NCBI GenBank assembly: GCA_005877775.1
Contig: VBOJ01000017.1
Location: forward strand, 1 to 44,017
DNA from: Nitrospirota bacterium
GTDB taxonomy: Bacteria > Nitrospirota > Nitrospiria > Nitrospirales > Nitrospiraceae
DNA length: 44,017 nt
Direction: 5' to 3'
The stretch's first letter is position 1. The number at the start of each line of letters is the position of its first letter. Positions 9,817-17,594 of the stretch are shown here, piece after piece. The translations under genes and the position numbers were made by a program. Under the pieces are notes generated by a model, which was given only the letters and a program-made list of their open reading frames with translations, was not told the origin of the DNA and did not search any database.

Positions 9817-10561
9817 TTCTGACCCGGCCAGAGCCCCGCTGATCGTCTGTAAAGATCTTTCAAAGATTTATCGGCTCGGCGACGTGGAAGTACCGGCGCT
9901 CCGAGGCGTCAACCTGGAGATCCAACGTGGCGAGTTCGTCGCAGTCATGGGTCCCTCCGGGTCGGGAAAATCGACGTTGATGAATATTCTGGGCTGTCTG
10001 GATACTCCCACGACTGGCAGTTACTGGCTGGATGGAAGGGAGGTGGGGCGAGAGGGGCAGGATGAGTTGGCCGAGATCCGGAACCGACGGATCGGATTTG
10101 TATTCCAGAACTTCAACCTAATCCCAAGAACCAGCGCATTGGAAAACGCCCAACTCCCGCTCTTCTACAGGGGGATGCCTCTCCGCAATCAGCGGGCAGG
10201 GGCAGCAGCAGCGCTCGCCCGGGTGGGGCTGTCAGGGCGAGAAGATCATTATCCGACCCAGTTGTCTGGAGGTCAACAGCAGCGAGTAGCCATCGCGCGA
10301 GCACTGGTGTCTTCCCCGTCGATCCTGCTGGCCGATGAGCCGACCGGGAATCTGGATACAGAATCCAGCCGAGGCATTATGGAGGTGTTGCAGCGCTTGA
10401 ACCAGGAAGATGGTCTCACCATCATCCTGGTGACTCACGAAACCGACATCGCCGCCTACGCCTCGCGTGAGATCCTGATGACGGATGGGCAGATTGTGCG
10501 TGACCGGTGGAGGGTCTCCGCTCATTCCGCCCGAGCCTCGGGGGGGGTGGTGAAACCGTGA
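9716..10561 (+). CDS. MacB/LolD-type ABC transporter ATP-binding protein
   Basis: Hydrolyses ATP to drive the adjacent MacB-type permease. Walker A GPSGSGKST, Q-loop VFQNFNLIP, signature LSGGQQQRVAIARAL, Walker B ILLADEPTGNLD and H-loop VTHE are all intact. The true domain begins around residue 43 (PLIVCKDLSKIY); the preceding ~42 residues have no family counterpart and are translated intergenic repeat. No other ATG, GTG or TTG exists in frame before the Walker A region except a GTG inside the domain, so the extended start is probably used. No Shine-Dalgarno is visible. The stop overlaps the permease GTG, giving translational coupling. Confidence 0.9.
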   Translation: MAEGPNQSIDHQPSAVRQAHRPELGRGAVSHQPFSDPARAPLIVCKDLSKIYRLGDVEVPALRGVNLEIQRGEFVAVMGPSGSGKSTLMNILGCLDTPTTGSYWLDGREVGREGQDELAEIRNRRIGFVFQNFNLIPRTSALENAQLPLFYRGMPLRNQRAGAAAALARVGLSGREDHYPTQLSGGQQQRVAIARALVSSPSILLADEPTGNLDTESSRGIMEVLQRLNQEDGLTIILVTHETDIAAYASREILMTDGQIVRDRWRVSAHSARASGGVVKP

Positions 10562-11793
10562 ACGCGTTCATTCTGATGACGGTCATGACCGCGTTCCGCA
10601 TCCTTGGTCGTAACCGACTGCGAGCCGGCCTCACGATGCTGGGGATTATCATCGGCGTGGGAGCGGTCATCGCACTGGTCAGTATTGGGCATGGAGCCAG
10701 AGCCGCGGTCCGTGCGCAGGTTGCGAGCATGGGCACCAACGTGATCATTGTCCTGCCGGGAGCGACCACGGTTGGAGGCGTGCGGGGCGGGCAGGGTGGG
10801 GCGGTGACTCTGACCGTGTCGGATGGGCTTGAGTTAAAAAAGAAGATTCCGTTACTGAGCGAGACCGCCTGGGCGAAGCGGGACGTGATGCAAATCCTCT
10901 ATGGGAACCGGAATTGGAACGGCCCTGTGAACGGGATCTCGCCTGGCTATTTGACGATCAGGGACTGGTCCTACATGAGCGGCGGGCCGATTACTCAGGC
11001 CGATATGGATTCCGCTGCCCGTGTCGCGCTGATTGGACAGACGGTGGTAGAGAACCTGTTTGAGACCGGAGAGGACCCCGTTGGCGCGACGATCCGACTC
11101 AAGAATGTGCCGTTCCGAGTGATCGGAGTCTTGGCACCGAAAGGTCAATCAGCTCAAGGGTCTGACCAGGACGACATCATTTTTATTCCCTTCTCGACTG
11201 CGGAGCGGAAAGTATTCGGCACTCTATTTTTGGGCTCGGTGGGTGCCCTGTTTGCGTCAACCGACCGGCCGGAGGATCTGCCGGAGGCGGTGGAAGCAAT
11301 CCGTCAGGTATTGCGGGCCCGCCACCGTCTTCAGCCGGAACAAGGGGATGACTTTACCATCCGCACCCAGGTGGATATCGGCAAGGTGCAAGAGGGCACC
11401 AGCCAGACCCTTACAATCATGATGTTTGCCGTGGCCTCGATCTCGCTGCTGGTCGGTGGGATCGGGATCATGAACATTCTCCTGGTGTCAGTGACCGAGC
11501 GGACTCGTGAGATCGGCGTGCGAATGGCGGTGGGTGCCAAGCGGCGCCATATTCTGATTCAGTTTCTGATCGAAGCGATGACGTTGAGCCTGGTCGGCGG
11601 AGTAGTAGGCATCGGGCTGGGCATCCTGGGGGCCCGGGTGACGACGGCTGTCGCCGGCTGGCCGACGATCATCTCGCCTGAATCCATCTTGGCAGCGTTC
11701 CTCTTCTCGCTTGCCATCGGGCTATTCTTCGGTCTCTATCCCGCCAACAAGGCGGCGCGCCTGAATCCGATCGAAGCCCTGCGGTACGAGTAA
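10558..11793 (+). CDS. macB: MacB-type ABC transporter permease, copy 1
   Basis: 411 residues with the MacB/FtsX layout: one N-terminal membrane segment (LRAGLTMLGIIIGVGAVIAL), a large periplasmic domain (about 50-285), then three C-terminal membrane segments in the FtsX domain, ending with FFGLYPANKAARLNPIEALRYE. I take GTG at 10558 rather than the ORF start at 10507, because it overlaps the ATPase TGA as GTGA and gives the family's usual N terminus. It should form a dimer that works with the ATPase and the MacA adaptor. Its last ~324 bases are nearly identical to the next gene. Confidence 0.92.
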   Translation: MNAFILMTVMTAFRILGRNRLRAGLTMLGIIIGVGAVIALVSIGHGARAAVRAQVASMGTNVIIVLPGATTVGGVRGGQGGAVTLTVSDGLELKKKIPLLSETAWAKRDVMQILYGNRNWNGPVNGISPGYLTIRDWSYMSGGPITQADMDSAARVALIGQTVVENLFETGEDPVGATIRLKNVPFRVIGVLAPKGQSAQGSDQDDIIFIPFSTAERKVFGTLFLGSVGALFASTDRPEDLPEAVEAIRQVLRARHRLQPEQGDDFTIRTQVDIGKVQEGTSQTLTIMMFAVASISLLVGGIGIMNILLVSVTERTREIGVRMAVGAKRRHILIQFLIEAMTLSLVGGVVGIGLGILGARVTTAVAGWPTIISPESILAAFLFSLAIGLFFGLYPANKAARLNPIEALRYE

Positions 11794-11916
11794 ATTTCAA
11801 GCGATGTCGTTGTAGCAGCCATGAATGATAATGGTTCTGTCAAGGACGCCTCGTGGTCATGGTCCTACTGGTAGTGGCTCCAAATTGCTAGGGAACACAA
11901 GCCTAGCAGGTAAGGC

Positions 11917-13149
11917 ATGTCGGTGAGCTCATACGTGTTTGTAATTGTCCTTGGTGCGTTCCGTATCCTGGCTCGTAATAGTTTACGGGCAGGCCTGACA
12001 ATGTTGGGGATCGTTGTTGGCGTCGGTTCTGTTATTACTATCGTGAGCATTGCACAGGGGGCGCGCTTTAGCATTCAAGCTCACGTAGCGACTGAGGGAC
12101 TCAACATCATCTACATCCTTCCAGGTGCTCATACGCTCGGTGGAGTTCGAAGCGGGTTAGGGAGCATGGTTACCTTGACGATGCAGGATGCGCAGGAATT
12201 AAAGGCGAATTTGCCACTCCTGCTGGATACGTGCTGGTCGAGGCGCGACCCGACGCAAGTCATATACGGGAACCAGAATTGGCAGACGGGCATCTTCGCA
12301 ATTTCTCCCAGCTGCCTTGCAATCAAGAACTGGTCTTTCGTCGGCGGTGGCCCAATTACTCAAACCGATATGGATTCAGCGGCCACAGTAGCAGTGCTTG
12401 GACAGACCGTAGTGGAAAACCTCTTTCAAGCGGACGAAGAGCCGACTGGATCGACCATTCGTATTAAGAATGTGCCGTTTCGGGTGATCGGAGTTTTGGC
12501 TCCCAAAGGCCGTGCTCCTGGAGGATATGACCAGGACGATATTATTTTTATTCCGTTCTCAACAGCTCAGAGAAAGGTACAAGGTGCTCGAGCAGTGGAA
12601 ACAATTGCCGCATCAACTCACCGACGTGAGGACTTGCCTGAGGCTGCTGAACAAATCCGAGAAGTTTTGCGGACACGTCACCGTCTGCAGCCAGAACAAC
12701 CAGACGATTTCGTCATTCGAACCCAATTGGAAATCGAAAAGCTCTACGAAGGTGCGAGTAAGACACTCACCCTGTTCTTGCTTGTCGTCGCTTCGATTTC
12801 ACTGCTCGTCGGTGGAGTTGGCGTCATGAACATTCTGCTGGTGTCGGTGACCGAGCGGACCCGTGAGATCGGCGTGCGAATGGCGGTGGGTGCCAAGCGG
12901 CGCCATATTCTGATTCAGTTTCTGATCGAAGCGATGACGTTGAGCCTGGTCGGCGGGGTAGTAGGCATCGGGTTTGGCATCCTGGGAGCCCGGGTGACGA
13001 CGGTTGTCGCCGGCTGGCCCACGATCATCTCGCCAGAATCCATCCTGGCAGCGTTCCTCTTCTCGCTTGCCATCGGGCTGTTCTTCGGTCTCTATCCTGC
13101 CAACAAAGCGGCGCGCCTGAATCCGATCGAGGCCCTGCGGTACGAATAG
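11917..13149 (+). CDS. MacB-type ABC transporter permease, copy 2
   Basis: 410 residues, same domain layout as copy 1 and homologous throughout (for example GGPITQTDMDSAATVAVLGQ). The 5' three quarters have diverged clearly and use more A/T-rich codons. From about base 12825 to the stop the DNA is almost identical to copy 1 (about 17 differences in some 324 bases by hand count, including a run of more than 90 identical bases). This boundary suggests gene conversion or recombination. It has no ATPase of its own and may pair with the upstream one, as an alternative or heteromeric permease. It is separated from copy 1 by 123 non-coding bases. Confidence 0.9.
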   Translation: MSVSSYVFVIVLGAFRILARNSLRAGLTMLGIVVGVGSVITIVSIAQGARFSIQAHVATEGLNIIYILPGAHTLGGVRSGLGSMVTLTMQDAQELKANLPLLLDTCWSRRDPTQVIYGNQNWQTGIFAISPSCLAIKNWSFVGGGPITQTDMDSAATVAVLGQTVVENLFQADEEPTGSTIRIKNVPFRVIGVLAPKGRAPGGYDQDDIIFIPFSTAQRKVQGARAVETIAASTHRREDLPEAAEQIREVLRTRHRLQPEQPDDFVIRTQLEIEKLYEGASKTLTLFLLVVASISLLVGGVGVMNILLVSVTERTREIGVRMAVGAKRRHILIQFLIEAMTLSLVGGVVGIGFGILGARVTTVVAGWPTIISPESILAAFLFSLAIGLFFGLYPANKAARLNPIEALRYE

Positions 13150-13186
13150 AAAGAAAACGGCTGGTCTGACGGAGGGCGACCCTGCC

Positions 13187-13218
13187 GGGTACCCGTTGCT
13201 CAGCTGAATGCAACGGGT
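13187..13218. repeat. ACCC[A/G]TTGC hairpin, copy 1 (in a 343-base gene-free stretch)
   Basis: The stem ACCCGTTGC / GCAACGGGT has an 11-base loop and a flanking GGGT. It lies 37 bases after the second permease stop. The rest of 13150-13492 holds no gene, terminator or promoter that I can support; short ORFs there have no recognisable features. Confidence 0.75.
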
Positions 13219-13492
13219 GAATCGCGATAATGCGTTGACCTCTCTCAGCTTCCGGTCTTACTATTGGCCCCTGCGCCTTATCGGACTAGGCGGAACGGCG
13301 CAGGGACAGCCTCATTCGTACTCTACCTGTCGTTCCCGCTATCCCGGCGGCCTTCGAGGCTCATCCCTCCCATCCCAGCCTAAGGGAGAGGGGGTGGAGG
13401 ACCAGCGGGTCTCCGTTGCATCAGCGTGGAGAACTCGCAATGGTGCTCCGCCTCACCAACCTTGTCGGATCGATGGGAGGCATGTTTAGAAG

Positions 13493-14137
13493 CTAGTGGC
13501 GTGATCGGGTTCGGTCCGGTGCAGAGGTGGACTGGAGCGACACTTCGATGCGGGGATGAGCACGGTCCCGGTGCTTGTACAGGTGGATTTCCAGGACCCG
13601 ATTATCGTTGATGCCGAGTGCCTCGCAGAGAGCATCTTGCGCGATCTTGAGCCCGCCATCCACGTCCCGGCGCAGCGGCGAAGTGAAATAGAAGTGAATG
13701 GCGAGTGCGAGAGAGTCCGAACGAAGAGTTCTGAGCAGGTCATTCCGGTGGGCGCAACGTGCAAGGGTCACGAGAACTTGTCGAGCTGCCGACATCTTAT
13801 ACCCTCGACCAGCGGCTGAAAGGACGCGCCGACCGTTCACCGTGGCGTACTGGTGATTGATGCTGGGCGGGACCGGCAAGGTCACGGCCAGCCGGTCAGT
13901 TGAAATGGAAGCCTGTGCAAGTGAAGCTGGCGACAGCGCCGGCATGTGGGAGACAGTCGTCAAAACAGGGCGTCGGGGCTGGCGAGGGACAGGCTTGAGG
14001 GGTGCTTCTGCAAGGCGACGTTGATGCGGGGCGGCTTGAGCAAGGTGGGCTGTAGTCTGAGGAGAACGGTAGGACGTCAGGCGGACAGGAACCGGTTTGG
14101 AACGGGATAGATTTCTGCGAGACGAGTGTGGCACCAA
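13493..14137 (-). CDS. RusA-family Holliday-junction resolvase-like endonuclease
   Basis: The C-terminal ~120 residues match the RusA fold: VTLPVPPSINHQY at the start, then PLRRDVDGGLKIAQDALCEA with NDNRVLEIHLYK. The aspartates of RRDVDG, DAL and NDNR correspond to the metal-binding catalytic acids. RusA enzymes cut four-way DNA junctions, often in phage or mobile contexts. The ORF has an N-terminal ~90-residue basic, Pro/Ala-rich extension with no recognisable domain. The TTG start at 14137 has a GAGG upstream; ATG at 13945 would remove most of the extension. Downstream of mraZ on the same strand, with a MITE-like element between. Confidence 0.75.
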   Translation of the reverse strand: MVPHSSRRNLSRSKPVPVRLTSYRSPQTTAHLAQAAPHQRRLAEAPLKPVPRQPRRPVLTTVSHMPALSPASLAQASISTDRLAVTLPVPPSINHQYATVNGRRVLSAAGRGYKMSAARQVLVTLARCAHRNDLLRTLRSDSLALAIHFYFTSPLRRDVDGGLKIAQDALCEALGINDNRVLEIHLYKHRDRAHPRIEVSLQSTSAPDRTRSRH

Positions 14138-14147
14138 CCAGCGACCT

Positions 14148-14312
14148 CAGGATGCTCAAAAAGGCTATCCAACGCGGCCGCAGGGCAGTCCATCCTCCGG
14201 AGTGGGTGGGATGGTCCCTACTGCGGCCGTCCACCGAGCACCTTCTGAGTGTGCGCGGTGCGGGAGCACGGGGAGCATCCCAGCCGTCCCGTCCCCCTTT
14301 TTCAGCATCCTG
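14148..14312. mobile_element. MITE-like element with 16-base terminal inverted repeats
   Basis: The ends are CAGGATGCTCAAAAAG (14148) and CTTTTTCAGCATCCTG (to 14312), inverted with one mismatch, bounding 165 bases. Inside is a second inverted pair, CGGCCGCAG / CTGCGGCCG. There is no coding capacity. The right end touches the mraZ stop codon. No clear target duplication is visible. The element separates mraZ from the RusA-like gene and could act as a transcript-end hairpin. Confidence 0.6.
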
Positions 14313-14753
14313 CTAGAGGAGGTTCAAGATCTTGCTGAGATTCTGCTCGTACTTGTCTTCGGTCTTGCTGACGTACCGCCGCCACTCGGCGGGGTTCCAG
14401 ACTTCCATGCGGTGGTAGAGGCCCACCAGCACGATTTCCTGTTCCTCATCGACCTGAACGACCTTGCGGAGCCGTCCTGGGATCAAAACCCGGCCGGCTT
14501 TATCGACATCCGACGTGCCGGCTTCGGACACTACGAAATGCATGAATAGGCGGCTCTGGTCTTCGTCCAGTTTGGCTTTGGTGCGTTCGAGCACTTTCAC
14601 CCATTCGGTCGAGGAATAGATCCAGAGCGACTGTTCCGGTCCCTTTAGAAAGACGACGCCCGTTCCTTCGGTCTCCAGTTGCTCTCGGATAGGAGGGGGA
14701 ACAATGAAGCGGCCCTTCTCATCCACTTTGCACAGATACTCACCTGCGAACAT
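14313..14753 (-). CDS. mraZ: MraZ-like transcriptional regulator
   Basis: 146 residues with two AbrB/MazE-like DNA-binding halves, each carrying the MraZ signature: VDEKGRFIVPPPIR near the N terminus and VDKAGRVLIPGRLR in the middle. MraZ normally heads the division and cell-wall (dcw) cluster and binds repeats in its own promoter. Here mraW, ftsL and other dcw genes are absent: an excisionase-type HTH gene precedes it and a RusA-like gene follows. A Shine-Dalgarno GGGAGG precedes the ATG. It is slightly acidic at the C terminus but otherwise complete. Confidence 0.9.
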   Translation of the reverse strand: MFAGEYLCKVDEKGRFIVPPPIREQLETEGTGVVFLKGPEQSLWIYSSTEWVKVLERTKAKLDEDQSRLFMHFVVSEAGTSDVDKAGRVLIPGRLRKVVQVDEEQEIVLVGLYHRMEVWNPAEWRRYVSKTEDKYEQNLSKILNLL

Positions 14754-14768
14754 GGTGTGCCTCCCTCT

Positions 14769-14969
14769 TCAGCTTCCTCGACGACGCGCGGTGGGCCGCT
14801 GCCGGAGCCACTGTTCCAAATCTGAACGCACGAATCGCCATTCCTTCCCAAGTTTGAACCCGGGCATTCGACGAGTCTGGATATATCGGTACAGTGTACG
14901 AGGGGCGATCTTGAGATACCGACAGGTCTCGGCCACAGTGAGCAATTCGTCCTTGGATTGTTGGGGCAT
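14769..14969 (-). CDS. Small excisionase-type (MerR-like) helix-turn-helix DNA-binding protein
   Basis: 66 residues. The segment LLTVAETCRYLKIAPRTLYR, followed by GFKLGKEWRFVRSDLEQWL, is the typical HTH_17/excisionase fold: winged helix with a 'wrF...dLe.Wl' end. Such proteins are either phage/integron excisionases or small transcription regulators; here no integrase is nearby, so a regulatory role is more likely. It precedes mraZ by 15 bases on the same strand, so the two DNA-binding proteins probably form one operon. A strong promoter and a palindrome lie upstream. Confidence 0.85.
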   Translation of the reverse strand: MPQQSKDELLTVAETCRYLKIAPRTLYRYIQTRRMPGFKLGKEWRFVRSDLEQWLRQRPTARRRGS

Positions 14970-15033
14970 CGCTGATCACGTGGGAAACGAGCAATAGAAA
15001 TCCTACCGGAATAATGAAAATCACCCTGCCGCC

Positions 15034-15062
15034 ATCCTAGGAAGAGGCCCGAAAAATGTCAA
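15034..15062 (-). promoter_or_regulatory. Putative promoter of the HTH-mraZ operon
   Basis: On the minus strand TTGACA, a 17-base spacer and TAGGAT. The leader to the HTH start is about 55 bases. Confidence 0.6.
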
Positions 15063-15073
15063 GTGATTTTTGA

Positions 15074-15088
15074 TGACATTGCATGTCA
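15074..15088. promoter_or_regulatory. Palindromic operator candidate TGACAT-TGC-ATGTCA
   Basis: Perfect six-base arms with a three-base centre, 11 bases upstream of the -35 element of the HTH-mraZ promoter. More half sites (ATGTCA) occur on either side. It overlaps the stop codon of the zinc-ribbon gene. A possible binding site for the downstream HTH protein, by position only. Confidence 0.4.
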
Positions 15089-15430
15089 ATCTATGTCAGT
15101 AGAGTCCATTTCCGTCATGTCGTTCCCGCCTTCTTCGAGGGCTTCGTCGAGGTCATCGCCGAGATCCTCTCCCATTTCGCGCCCCATCTTCTTCATCAAG
15201 CGAGCCATGCTCTTCGGATCATTCTCGTCGAGGTCGCCGAACTGGCTCGGGTCGGCGAGAGCCTCGAGGCGGGCTTCTTCCGATTTTGGAGCGGCGAACC
15301 TGGACATGATCCGCTCAAGTCGCGCGCTGTGGCAATACTTGCACGCCGGTGGCGTTTGGTTGCTCAGGCTGAGGATGAGCACGCTGTTCCGATTTCCACA
15401 GTCTGTGCAGCGATATTCATAGATCGGCAT
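15086..15430 (-). CDS. FmdB-family zinc-ribbon protein
   Basis: 114 residues. The N terminus MPIYEYRCTDCG...CKYCHS is the FmdB/CxxC_CxxC_SSSS zinc ribbon, with two CxxC pairs. The remainder is helical and ends in a strongly acidic tail rich in Asp, Glu and Met. The function of this small family is not well defined; members are often annotated as regulatory proteins. A Shine-Dalgarno GAGGAA precedes the ATG. Confidence 0.88.
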   Translation of the reverse strand: MPIYEYRCTDCGNRNSVLILSLSNQTPPACKYCHSARLERIMSRFAAPKSEEARLEALADPSQFGDLDENDPKSMARLMKKMGREMGEDLGDDLDEALEEGGNDMTEMDSTDID

Positions 15431-15450
15431 GGTCTTCCTCGCAAGAAGGG

Positions 15451-15515
15451 AGCTTATGGCCTATGGCTAAAGGCTGATGCACAGATCGAAGAGCGTATGG
15501 CTTATAGCCGATGCG
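15451..15515. repeat. Inverted short-word array (tatggc / ggctga type)
   Basis: Words such as cttatggc, ctatggct, aaggctga, gtatggctta, tagccgatg. Complementary words recur at 15659-15675 (ctatcggccattagctc), on the other side of the 129-bp block. The same word family appears at 17740-17798 and 29870-30028. Confidence 0.65.
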
Positions 15516-15529
15516 CGTCATCGCGTGCG

Positions 15530-15658
15530 GCGCCTGCCCGCCGCACAGCTTCGGCAGGCGGGTCTTTCGCGACAGACCGGGACCCATTGCATCCTGGAGG
15601 GCACCCGTTGCAGTCCCGGAGCAACGGGTCCCCGGTGCCACGCTAGAGACGCACCACC
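15530..15658 (+). repeat. 129-bp composite repeat, copy A (inverted partner at 17595-17723)
   Basis: Contains a CCTGCCCGCC / GGCAGGCGGG palindrome, a gcgac-type word, a half hairpin (GGGACCCATTGC) and the full hairpin ACCCGTTGC / GCAACGGGT. It is the reverse complement of 17595-17723 with only three differences by hand alignment. The two copies flank comF and an ABC ATPase. ORFs reported here in several frames are translations of the repeat, not genes. Confidence 0.9.
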
Positions 15659-15680
15659 TATCGGCCATTAGCTCTTTCGC

Positions 15681-16415
15681 TCAGATCGTGCGGGCCAATG
15701 TTCCGACATAGACATCGGCGGCGCCCGCTCTGCGAAGCGCTTTGGCGCATTCGTTGACGGTTGTTCCCGTGGTCGCGACATCATCCACGAGCAAGATCCT
15801 CTTTCCGGCCACTTCCTCAGGGCGGAGGACCACGAATGCGCGACGGAGGTTCCTCAGACGAGCCCTCCGGCTCAGCGCGGTTTGCGGCTGAGTCTGGCGG
15901 ACCCGAATCAGGTTGCCATACGAGAGCGGGAGTCGGAGCCGACAGTTGATTCGATCTGCCAGCAAGAGCGACTGGTTGAACTCTCGCTCCTTGAGACGAG
16001 AAGGATGTAGTGGAACGGGCATCAACAGATCGACCTCTAGAGGAAGCGGAAGAGCCGCGCTCATCAAGGAGCCCAATGCATCGGCCAGCGCCACTTTCCC
16101 GTGATACTTGAACAGACGGATGGCGTCCCGCAACGGCGGCTCGTAGGGGTAGAGCGACCAGGCTTGCGTGTAGGCCGGGCGGCGTATCCGGCAGGCGGCG
16201 CACAGGTGATGGGGACTGTACAGCAGCGCGACCGTCGAAGCAAACGGACGACCACATCGAGGGCAGGACGGTCCGTTGAGGGGATGAATGCTCTCCCAGC
16301 AGGGCTGGCAGAAGAAGGGGACCGAATCGTCGGCTAGAGCCCTCCCGCAGCTTGCGCACTCAACCGGCAAGACCACGTTCAGCACCCGTCTGATGAGGGC
16401 GGCCATGGCTGGCAT
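15681..16415 (-). CDS. comF: ComF-family phosphoribosyltransferase-like protein
   Basis: An N-terminal zinc finger (CASC, CQPC, CPRC and CAAC pairs) is followed by a type I PRTase domain with the PRPP loop RILLVDDVATTGTT. ComF proteins take part in DNA uptake and recombination in competent bacteria; the biochemical reaction is not settled. The ORF opens with TTG at 16451; ATG at 16415 or 16406 (MAALIRRV...) fits the family better. A consensus AAGGAG lies at 16465-16470, which would favour TTG 16451 or a CTG at 16457, so the start is unresolved. Competence may also involve the ComEA-like HHH protein at 7461, but they are not linked. Confidence 0.88.
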   Translation of the reverse strand: MPAMAALIRRVLNVVLPVECASCGRALADDSVPFFCQPCWESIHPLNGPSCPRCGRPFASTVALLYSPHHLCAACRIRRPAYTQAWSLYPYEPPLRDAIRLFKYHGKVALADALGSLMSAALPLPLEVDLLMPVPLHPSRLKEREFNQSLLLADRINCRLRLPLSYGNLIRVRQTQPQTALSRRARLRNLRRAFVVLRPEEVAGKRILLVDDVATTGTTVNECAKALRRAGAADVYVGTLARTI

Positions 16416-16478
16416 GGTGATTCGCTTGGCGGAATATATGAGGGCTGACAAGGTCAGAAGTGTACTCCTTGCCGGTGT

Positions 16479-16507
16479 TTTTAAAGAATTCCCGTTCGCG
16501 CTGTCAA
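16479..16507 (-). promoter_or_regulatory. Putative promoter of comF
   Basis: On the minus strand TTGACA, a 17-base spacer and TTAAAA. The expected transcript start lies only a few bases before the AAGGAG at 16465-16470, so the leader is very short. Confidence 0.5.
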
Positions 16508-16592
16508 GCGTGCACGCCGAGAGGGGGAAAGAGGATGGCTGAACTGCCCTCCCGGGGCGCGCGCACCTCCAGCGTTACTCGACGTTCGTGAA

Positions 16593-16763
16593 GCGTCTAT
16601 CGCGTGCCGCGACTACGCGTGGATAGCGTCTTTCGCGTCTCTCGCGAAGGACCGAGACCGGGGACCCATTGCTCCGAAGAATGCAATGGGTGCCCTGCTG
16701 CGCGCCACCAACGCGATGACGCAATAGACGCAAAGGACGCGTGGCGCGAGTGACGAGCGACGC
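16593..16763. repeat. GCGTCT 9-mer arrays facing each other around an ACCC[A/G]TTGC hairpin
   Basis: Left arm: gcgtctatcgcg ... gcgtctttc gcgtctctc gcg. Centre: GGGACCCATTGC / GCAATGGGTGCCC hairpin (16661-16695). Right arm in the opposite sense: gatgacgcaatagacgcaaa, ggacgcg, gagcgacgc. It fills the middle of the 490-base gap between comF and the ABC ATPase. The remainder of that gap (16764-16906) shows only a weak candidate promoter, TTGTGA-18-TATAGG. Confidence 0.8.
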
Positions 16764-16906
16764 AACCAGTGAGGGAGAGGGTGAGTCACGGTTCTTGTGA
16801 GCGGTTGGTAGGTTGTGATATAGGACTTCCCGGCTGTTCTTGGCATCGGCCGTCGGGAATGACGCGCCGGTGACATGACACGCACGATATATGGGCGCGC
16901 AAGAGT

Positions 16907-17578
16907 GTGGTCAAACTCGACCATGTCTGTAAGGAGTATGTGAAGGGGAGCACCGTGGTGGTGGCTCTCCGGGACGTGACCCTTCAAGTACCGAAGGGGC
17001 AGTTTGGGGCGTTGATGGGGCCGAGCGGGTGCGGGAAAAGCACCCTACTGAACCTTGTGGCAGGGCTCGATGTTCCCACCTCGGGTGAAATAGTCCTTGC
17101 GGGCCGATCCACAATGAACTTCTGCGATGCGGAGTGGACGCGGCTGCGCAGAGATCTCATCGGGATGGTCTTCCAGACCTTTCATCTCATCCCGGGGCTC
17201 ACCGCCTGGGAAAATGTCGCCCTTCCGCTGTGGCTTAAGGGTGAGACCGGAAAAACGGTTCGGACCCGCGTGGCCGAGAGCCTGGAAACGGTCGGCCTGC
17301 AACCGCGGGCGCACCACCGGTCCAGCGAGTTATCGGGAGGCGAACAGCAGCGTGTGGCAATTGCCCGCGCGTTGGTGCACCGGCCAGCACTGATCCTGGC
17401 TGACGAACCGACCGGCAATTTGGACTCAAAGAGCGGGGGGGAAGTGATCGGGCTGTTGCGGACCCTGTCACAGGAATTCGGGCAGACCGTCCTGTTGGTT
17501 ACCCACAGTCAGGAGGCGGCGCGGCAGGCCGATGTTGTGCATCTGATGCGGGACGGTCAAGTGGAAGGTATGAGCTAA
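16907..17578 (+). CDS. LolD/YbbA-type ABC transporter ATP-binding protein
   Basis: 223 residues, the usual length of this group. Walker A GPSGCGKST, Q-loop VFQTFHLIPGLT, signature LSGGEQQRVAIARAL, Walker B LILADEPTGNLDS and H-loop VTHS are intact. It starts at GTG 16907 (no ATG is available). No permease is adjacent. The YbbP-like permease at 19140 lies 1.5 kb downstream on the same strand with pyrD and a minus-strand regulator between, so it is the most likely partner. Such systems extract lipids or lipoproteins from, or act at, the inner membrane. Confidence 0.9.
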   Translation: MVKLDHVCKEYVKGSTVVVALRDVTLQVPKGQFGALMGPSGCGKSTLLNLVAGLDVPTSGEIVLAGRSTMNFCDAEWTRLRRDLIGMVFQTFHLIPGLTAWENVALPLWLKGETGKTVRTRVAESLETVGLQPRAHHRSSELSGGEQQRVAIARALVHRPALILADEPTGNLDSKSGGEVIGLLRTLSQEFGQTVLLVTHSQEAARQADVVHLMRDGQVEGMS

Positions 17579-17594
17579 TGGCGTATAGCATGTG

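Noticed and set aside
13896-14234. 112-residue minus-strand ORF
   Set aside because: It overlaps the RusA-like gene in another frame and runs through the MITE-like element; no domain seen.
15417-15671. ORFs on both strands, and at 17468-17776, sharing the same peptide string
   Set aside because: They translate the 129-bp inverted repeat; the similarity is of intergenic DNA, and no start site or codon pattern supports genes.
16613-16987. 124-residue minus-strand ORF
   Set aside because: It covers the GCGTCT arrays and the antisense of the ABC ATPase start; no features of a gene.
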